Shown here: piece by piece, positions 58,161 through 64,000 of the stretch
Layout of the letters: the number at the start of each line of letters is the position of its first letter
Numbering within the stretch: the stretch's first letter is position 1
Assembly (NCBI GenBank): GCA_026122225.1
Contig: JANEZZ010002203.1
Coordinates: forward strand, 1-64,000
Reading direction: 5' to 3'
DNA: 64,000 nt
From: Heloderma charlesbogerti
Lineage: Eukaryota; Chordata; Lepidosauria; Squamata; Helodermatidae
Notes under the pieces: generated by a model
Seen by the model: only the letters and a program-made list of their open reading frames with translations
Told to the model about the DNA's origin: nothing
Databases searched by the model: none
Program-made: the position numbers and the translations under genes

Positions 58161-59424
58161 CTATCTAGCCATCTCATCCTCTTGTCGTCCCCTTCTCCTT
58201 TTGCCTTCAATCTTTCCCAGCATCAGGGTCTTTTCCAGTGAGTTTTCTCTTCGCATTAGGAGGCCAAAATATTTGAGCTTCAGTTTCAGTATCTCTCCTT
58301 CCAATGAGCAGTCTGGGTTGATTTCCTTTAGGATGGACTGACCTCCTTGCAGTCCAGGGGACTCGTAAGAGTCTTCTCCAGCACCACAGTTCGAAAGCAT
58401 CAATTCTTCGGCACTCAGCCTTCCTTATAGTCTAGCTCTCACAGCCATACGTCACTACTGGGCATAGCTTCGATTAGACGGACCTTTGTCGGCAAGGTGA
58501 TGTCTCTGCTTCTTACTATGCTGTCTAGGTTTGCCATAGCTTTCCTCCCAAGGAGCAATCGTCTTTTAATGTCATGGCTACAGTCACCATCTGCGGTGAT
58601 CTTGGAGCCCAAGAAAGTAAAATCTGTCACTGCTTCCATTTCTTCCCCTTCTATATGCCAGGAAGTGATGGAGCCAGATGTCATGATCTTCGTTTTTGTA
58701 ATGTTGACTTTCAAACCAGCTTTTGCACTCTCTACTTTCACCCTCAACAAGAGGCTCTTTAGATCCTCTTTGCTTTCTGCCATTAGTGTGGTATCATCTA
58801 CATATCTGAGATTGTTGATAATTCTCCCAACCTGTGATTCATCCAACCCAGCGTTTCTCATGATGTACTCTGCATATAAATTAAATGAGCAGGGCGACAA
58901 TATACAGCCTTGTCATACTCCTTTCCCAATTTTGAACCAATCGGTTGTTCCAGGTCTGGTTCTTACTGTTCCTTCTTGACCCTCGTACAGGTTTCTCAGG
59001 AGACAGGTAAGGTGGTATGGTACTCCCATCTCTTTACGAATATGCCACAGTTTGTTGTGATCCACACAATCAAAGGCTTTAGTGTAGTCAGTGAAGTAGA
59101 AATAGACGTTTTTCTGGAATTCTCTTGCTTCCTCCATGATCCAGCGAATGTTGGCGATTTGATCTCTAGTTTCTCTGCCTCTTTGAAACCCCGCTTGTAC
59201 TTCCAGTAGTTCTTGGTTCACATACTGCTGAAACCTAGCTTGTAGGGTTTTGAGCATAACTTTGCTGGCATGTGAAATGAGCGCAATTGTACGGTAGTTT
59301 GAACACTCTTTGGCATTGCCCTTCTTTGGAATTGGAATGTAAACTGACCTTTTCCAGTCTTGTGGCCATTGTTGAGTGTTCCAAATTTGTTGACATATTG
59401 AGTGCAGCACTTTAACAGCATCAT
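58161..59424 (-). pseudogene. BovB reverse transcriptase remnant
   Basis: Minus frame 59410-58913 carries WPQDWKRSVYIPIPKKGNAK, NYRTIALISHASKVMLKTL, EVQAGFQRGRETRDQIANI and TDYTKAFDCVDHNKLWHIRK. Frame 58900-58439 carries INNLRYVDDTTLMAESKEDL, KIMTSGSITSWHIEGEE and the following conserved LGSKITADGDCSHDIKRRL. Frame 58403-58161 is the C-terminal tail. The metal-binding box is YVDD where BovB copies usually have YADD. The core is nearly continuous but the frame changes near 58905 and 58435. Confidence 0.93.
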
Positions 59425-59917
59425 CTTTTAGGATCTTAAGTAGCTCAGCTGGAATACTGTCATCTCCGCTAGCTTTGTTGTTACTAATGCTTCCTAAGGC
59501 CCACTTGACTTCACTCTCGAGGATGTCCAGCTCAAGTTCAGTGACCGCACTATCATGCCTATCAGGGACATTAAGATATTTCCTTTATAGTTCTTCTGTG
59601 TATTCTTTCCACCTCTTCTTAATCTCATCTGCTTCTGTTAGGTCCCTGCCTTCTTTGTCTTTTATCATGCCCGTCTTTGCACAAAACGTTCCCTTGAGAT
59701 CTCCGATTTTCTTGAAAAGATCTCTAGTCTTTCCCATTCCATTGTTTTCCTCCATTTCCTTGCATTGTTCATTTAAGAAGGCCTTCTTGTCTCTCCTTGC
59801 TGTTCTCTGGAACTCTGCATTCAGTTGGATATATCTTCCCCTTTCTCCCTTGCTTTTTTCTTCCCTTCTTTCCTCAGCTACTTGTAAAGCCTCATCAGAC
59901 AGCCACTTTGCTTTCTT

Positions 59918-60700
59918 TAGGGATGGCGGAGAATTCTGCCATGGATTCCAGTGAGTTCTTTAAAATCTGGGCCCCCAGAGTCCGTGGCGGAACAGCCTCC
60001 TGCCCCCCCGTCCCCCGTGGAATCCCCCCAGGACGGCACTTACCTGGGGCGGAGGCGGCGGCAGCTCCGGCAGCGGCTCCGGCAGTGGCGGATCGTCTCC
60101 TGGCCGGCTGCGGCAGGGCTCCTGCCACCGCCATTGCTGTCCTTGGACCATGGTAGGCTATATAAGAATTTACGTAGCCTATCACGGCTAATGTAAAAAA
60201 AAAAACCAAACACACGCAGTGCACGCAAATGGCGGTGGCTACAGCGGCCACCATTTCCGTTCCCTATTTTTCGCCGACTTATCTTACGTAAATATTTACG
60301 TAAGATAAAACGGCGAAAAACAAGGGGAACGCAAATAGCGTAGTGGACGCTATTTGTGTTCCTTAATTTTTCGCCGTTCTGGCCTACGTAAATATTCAAA
60401 TATTTATCTAGGCCAGAATGGCGGAAAATAAACGGCGAAATAAACGGCGAAAAATAAATGGAGAAATAAACGGCTATCTAGCTGGACGCAAATGGCGGCC
60501 ACTATGGCGGCAGCCATTTGCGTCCTCACCAGGCCATCCGCAGCCGGAAATCCAGCTGTGGACGGCCCTGGCTGGCTGCTCTGCAGCCTGGCCATGGAGC
60601 CAGCCGTCGAGGATTCCAGGGGGGAGGACCAGATTGCCTCCCCCCACGTCGAGGATTCCGTGGGAAGGGACTGAGCAAAGGTGAGTTTCATAAATCCCTA
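59918..60700 (-). mobile_element. E7: hairpin-array hAT-like element, 783 bp, inside BovB
   Basis: Left tip TAGGGATGGCGGAGAATTC (Y end), right tip GTTTCATAAATCCCTA (X end), flanked by identical GCTTTCTT (59910-59917, 60701-60708); BovB continues uninterrupted across the duplication. Hairpin centres near 60167, 60291, 60345 and 60395; the last is asymmetrical (TACGTAAATATTCAAATATT), and a run of AAACGGCGAAA units follows at 60425-60475. Outward donors at 60038-60046 (minus) and 60678-60686 (plus). No transposase. Confidence 0.93.
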
Positions 60701-60840
60701 GCTTTCTTGCATTTCTTTTTCTTTGGGATGGATTTAGTTGCTGCCTCCTGAACAATGTTACGGACCTCCGTCCATAGCTTATGGCTTCACTGAGTTACAT
60801 AAGCCCCTTCGCCACAACAAGGCAGTGATCCATGAAGGGG

Positions 60841-60852
60841 ACAAGGGAGGTT
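60841..60852. repeat. BovB target-site duplication, right copy
   Basis: ACAAGGGAGGTT, after which CR1 B sequence resumes with ACCTGATCAAAAAATGAG. Confidence 0.93.
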
Positions 60853-60882
60853 ACCTGATCAAAAAATGAGATCAGATTAGTC

Positions 60883-61548
60883 TAGGGATGTCAGAGAATT
60901 CCGCGACGGATCTCAGTGAGGCCGAATGCCAGTGCATTCGGCCCCCCGAAAACCGTCGCGGAACAAAGCCCCTGCCCCCCCAACCCACGAAAAGCACGTG
61001 GGACGAAGTGCCCGCCGCCCCCACCCCACGAAACGCTCGTGAAACGGAGCACTTACCTGCTCCCGTCCGCGCTGCTGTGCGAATGGCGGCCATCTTGCGG
61101 CCGCCATTCTCTTTCTCCTTCTTCAGCCATGATAGGCTACGTAAATACTTACGTAGCCTATCACAGCTAACGCATTTGCGTCCCTGCGGAGGCCATGATA
61201 GGCTACGTAAGTATTTACGTAGCCTATCACAGCAGGGGGGGGGGAACCCCAGCATACGCAAATGGGGTTTTCCCCCTGCTGTGATAGGCTATGTAAATAT
61301 TTACGTAGCCTATCATGGCTCACTACAGGGACGCAAATGACGGCAGCTATGACAACCGCCATTTGCATCCCTGCAGGGCTGCCCAGCGGCCGGATGTCCA
61401 GCTGCGGGCAGCCGGAGCTGGCCAGTGGCTCCATGGCTTGGCCGCAGAGCGGAACCGGCCAGCCAGGATTCCGGGGGGAGGGACGGAGTGCCTCCCCCCA
61501 CCTGTGGAACCCGGCGGAGCCAGGTAAGCGGGGTTTCGTACACGCCTA
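60883..61548 (-). mobile_element. E8: hairpin-array hAT-like element, 666 bp, inside CR1 B
   Basis: Left tip TAGGGATGTCAGAGAATTCC (Y), right tip GGTTTCGTACACGCCTA (X), flanked by identical GATTAGTC (60875-60882, 61549-61556). CR1 reads GATTAGTCTGGCAGGATTTG on the right, joining the left part. Three hairpins, centred near 61146, 61211 and 61296, are all of the GATAGGCTACGTAA / TTACGTAGCCTATC kind. GCGGCCATCTTGCGGCCGC (61085-61105) adds a second YY1-like pair. Outward donors at 61051-61059 (minus) and 61521-61529 (plus). Confidence 0.93.
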
Positions 61549-61687
61549 GATTAGTCTGGCAGGATTTGTTCTTGACAAATCCATGTTGGCTTTGAGTAAT
61601 CAGGGCACTGTTTTCAAGGTGCTTCCAGATGGATTGCTTTATCATCTGCTTCAGAATTTTCCCTGGGATTGATGTCAGACTGACTGG

Positions 61688-62113
61688 TCAGTAGTTCCCA
61701 GGTTCCCCCTTTTTACCCTTTTTGAAGATAGGGACAACATTAGCCCTCCTCCAGTCATCTGGCACTTCACCTGTCCTCCATGATTTCTCAAAGAAAATAG
61801 ACAGTGGCTCTGACAGCTCTTCTGCCAGTTCCTTTATTACTCTAGGATGCAGTTCATCTGGTCCTGGAGATGTGAACTCATTCAAAGTAATTAGGTGTTC
61901 CTTGACCATGTGCCTATCAATCTCAAGCTGCAACCCTGCCCCTTCAGCCTGTACTTCACCTTTGCCAAGGGGGTCATAGACCCTCTTTTGGGAGAAGACT
62001 GAGCCAAAGTAGGAATTGAGTACTTCTGCCTTTTCTTTGTCATCTGTTTTCATTTTGCCATCCTTATTTAATAGTTGAACTACCATTTCTTTCCTCTGTC
62101 TTTTACTATGCAT
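61688..62113 (-). pseudogene. CR1 B linker and reverse transcriptase N-terminus remnant
   Basis: A 141-residue minus frame: KMKTDDKEKAEVLNSYFGSV, LITLNEFTSPGPDELHPRVI, ELAEELSEPLSIFFEKSWRT and DDWRRANVVPIFKKGKKGEP. These are the linker and first RT blocks of CR1, in one uninterrupted frame ending at the GNY that would continue as YRPVSLTS in the next segment. Confidence 0.92.
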
Positions 62114-62194
62114 GTATCTAAAGAAAGCCTTTTTGTTGCTTTTAGCATCCCTCGCTAACCTCAGCTCGTTCTCAGCTTTAGCTATTCAAGTCAG

Positions 62195-62262
62195 TGTACA
62201 TGCCCTGGAGTTTCCCCAGTCTTAATCTGAAACTCTGACCACTATACCACACTGGATCACTA
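62195..62262 (-). mobile_element. tRNA-derived SINE head (minus)
   Basis: The reverse complement reads GATCCAGTGTGGTATAGTGG, then TCAGAGTTTCAGATTAAGAC, matching the A-box part of the reptile SINE at 45072 (GAGCCAGTGTGAGGTACTGA). The B-box region is degraded. Not a functional tRNA. Confidence 0.6.
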
Positions 62263-63330
62263 ATGTAGGAAAGCACACATTGATGTAAGGGGTGCCATCT
62301 GCATATATTCTATGTAGTTACTTCCTATGCCAGCATCATCTCTTCTGGGAGTTAGGCAATACAGCTGTGGGAAATATCTACATCATTTGCCCATCCCAGG
62401 TGACTTTTGACTTCCTCTGCTACCAACGTGGCATGGGAAGGAACCACAGCCCCTATGCCATAGATGTAACATTAGAATCAAGCCTGAGAAGATACAAGAG
62501 AAAGCTTCTCAGATGGGCAGGATCCAATGGCAGCCTTGTGCGTGTGGCCAGTTCTGCTGACCCCAGTCCGTGTGCTGCCAGCCCCGCAATTTCCAGTCTG
62601 CAGGCAGCCCCTACCGCTTGTGGTGGTGAGGTAGTGCTTCCAGGCACATGCCCCCAACCAAGCAGAGAGATGTACCTTCTACCCTCCCCTGCCCTATACC
62701 GTATTATTCCCTCATATTCAGGCCATCTGGCCTACCAATTATGGCAAGGAACAGCTATTTCTGTACTATTTTTGGTTAAGGATAAAGGGATGTGCCACTG
62801 TTCCTACTAATCTGATGAACTAGGCTTCTTTGCACACTTGTGCGCAAAAGATTGGGAAAAGAGTTTGGTTGCTCATCACTTTCTCTCTAATGCACACAGT
62901 ACGTTAGGATACATAAGGCATCAAGGAACAGGCAACAGAGTCACGGAACCAGTTTACCCATACATTTCCTTCCATTAATTACTGTAACATCAAGTGGCAT
63001 TTGCATGTGTCACAGATCAAGTACCATGGAAAAAAGTTTCCTATAGCTTTAAGCATGGTACTTGTCAATGGAATCCATTCACATGCCCTGAGCTGTGATT
63101 GTGTGATCAAGTGATGTGCATGCATGTATGAACCAGCCCACACAATATCCAGGAAAGCAGAAGGAAGGGTGCTGATTAAACTGGACATTTCATGTACAGC
63201 CCCCTTCTGCTCTCCACTTCTGCCTCTCGGTGTGTCGGTGGTGTGGAATTTATTTCAGAGAAACTGCAGTTCTTACTCCAAAATTCCTGCCACAACTAAA
63301 TGCCCTTTCGAGCCTTTATGCAATTAATAG
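62263..63330. other. Unannotated unique sequence
   Basis: No gene recognised. The 172-residue plus frame from 62292 has no motif that I know. Confidence 0.4.
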
Positions 63331-63373
63331 CATAATCCTATACATGTTTATTCAGAAGCAAGTCCTATTGAGA
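63331..63373. repeat. Reptile interspersed repeat end, cut by a BovB insertion
   Basis: GCATAATCCTATACATGTTT followed by ATTCAGAAGCAAGTCCTATT resembles the (A/T)ATCCTATGCATGTTTA repeat family also present at 21207 and 45351. The BovB tail begins directly after it. Confidence 0.5.
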
Positions 63374-64000
63374 TTGTTGTTGTTGTTTATTCGCTCAGTC
63401 GCTTCCGACTCTTTGTGACTTCATGGACCAGCCCACACTAGAGCTTCCTGTCGGCCGTCGCCACCCCCAGCTCCCCCAAGGTCGAGTTCGTCACCTCCAG
63501 AATATCATCCATCCATCTTGCCCTTGGTCAGCCCCTCTTCCTTTTGCCTTCCACTTTCCCTAGCATCAGCATCCTCTCCAGGGTATCCTGTCTTCTCATT
63601 ATGTGGCCAAAGTACTTCAGTTTTGCCTTCAATAGCATTCCCTCAAGTGAGCAGTCTGGCTTTATTTCCTGAAGTATGGACTGGTTTGATCTTCTTGCAG
63701 TCCAAGGCACTCTCAGAATTTTCCTCCAACACCACAGTTCAAAAGCATCTGTCTTCCTTCGCTCAGCCTTCCTTATGGTCCAGCTCTTGCAGCCATAGGT
63801 TACTACGGGGAATACCATTGCTTTAACTATGCGGACCTTTGTTGTCAGTGTGATGTCTCTGCTCTTCACTATTTTATCAAGATTTGTCATTGCTGTCCTC
63901 CCAAGAAGTAAAAGTCTCCTGATTTCCTGGCTGCAGTCAGCATCTGCAGTAATCTTTGCACCTAGAAATACAAACTGTGTCACTGCCTCCACGTTTTCTC
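63374..64000 (-). mobile_element. Second BovB/RTE LINE (minus), running off the window
   Basis: GTTGTTGTTGTTTATTCGCT, then CAGTCGCTTCCGACTCTTTG and TGACTTCATGGACCAGCCCA is a diverged BovB-type 3' end, a different subfamily from 58032. The coding part is described separately. Confidence 0.88.
63528..63992 (-). pseudogene. BovB-type RT C-terminus, open to the window edge
   Basis: A 154-residue uninterrupted minus frame: FVFLGAKITADADCSQEIRR, TAMTNLDKIVKSRDITLTTK, VVTYGCKSWTIRKAERRKTD, AFELWCWRKILRVPWTARRS and KLKYFGHIMRRQDTLERMLM. It is colinear with the C-terminal part of the 58161-59424 remnant but better preserved. The catalytic domain would lie beyond base 64000, so intactness cannot be judged. 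Confidence 0.9.

Larger units (their letters stand above)
58032..60840 (-). mobile_element. BovB (RTE) LINE (minus), interrupted by E7
   Basis: Starts GTTGTTGTTGTTCAGTCG and CCGACTCTTTATGACCCCAT, the reversed BovB 3' end, and runs to the 12-bp duplication at 60841-60852. About 2.0 kb of BovB remain when E7 (59918-60700 plus one duplication) is removed, so it is 5'-truncated. BovB is established as a family that moved between squamates and ruminants, probably with ticks as vectors; finding it here supports a squamate source. Confidence 0.95.
56850..62180 (-). mobile_element. CR1 LINE B (minus), split by BovB and E8
   Basis: Starts at its 3' end with CATAGAATCATAGAATAGTA and GGTTGGAAGGGGCCTACAAG. 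CR1 sequence covers 56850-58031, 60853-60882 and 61557 to about 62180; the gaps are BovB (58032-60840) and E8 (60883-61548). Protein segments run C-terminus to N-terminus along plus, as expected for a minus-strand copy. About 1.8 kb of CR1 remain. Both insertions have target duplications, so the pre-insertion CR1 sequence is recoverable in order. Confidence 0.93.

Noticed and set aside
62292..62810. 172-residue plus-strand frame after CR1 B
   Set aside because: No family motif, cysteine- and proline-rich chance composition, and it follows repeat debris.

Overview
The window is non-coding, repeat-dense vertebrate DNA. I see no host protein-coding gene, rRNA gene or functional tRNA gene. The repeat content points to a squamate reptile, most likely a lizard: BovB (RTE) LINEs with their CAACAA tails, two kinds of CR1 LINE, many L2-like LINE 3' ends, tRNA-derived SINE fragments, and a telomere-containing satellite. 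This is inferred from repeat families only; species is not determinable by eye.

Layout. Bases 1-1810 are a ~177-bp tandem satellite with telomeric CCCTAA units in each monomer. Bases 1811-15000 are mostly old unique sequence with L2 3' ends (5826, 9650, 10700), a long-TIR hAT-like element (11871-13404) with another hAT inside it, and a GGGCCCCATCTACATG-ended element (8121-8918). Bases 15035-19795 are one plus-strand CR1 interrupted by three DNA elements. Bases 19796-34437 are mostly unique, with an almost perfect 116-bp palindrome (23436-23551), hairpin elements and a duplicated segment whose second copy carries two LINE insertions. Bases 34438-41450 hold three large hairpin-rich elements, a minus-strand CR1 and a nearly complete L2-like LINE. 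Bases 41450-56800 are again mostly unique, with small hAT-like and hairpin elements. Bases 56850-62180 are a nest: a minus-strand CR1 holding a BovB, which holds a hairpin element, plus a second hairpin element in the CR1. A second BovB-type LINE runs off the right edge.

The standout is a family of non-autonomous DNA transposons, eight copies (E1-E8: 17104, 19193, 29030, 34438, 36726, 38652, 59918, 60883) and two relatives (E9 at 30101, E10 near 15780). The tips are TAGGGATG...CATCCCTA, and five of the eight have clear 8-bp target duplications, the hAT signature. Internally they are arrays of palindromes built on TACGTAAATATTTACGTA and on CAAATGGCGGC/GCCGCCATTTG, often nested in larger palindromes. 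At nearly every end there is a good 5' splice-donor sequence reading outward next to GC-rich, exon-like DNA. I do not recognise this architecture as a named family.

The LINE reading frames are broken remnants, so the genes here do not work together as a pathway; the window records successive transposon waves (CR1 and L2 first, then BovB, then the hAT-like hairpin elements).
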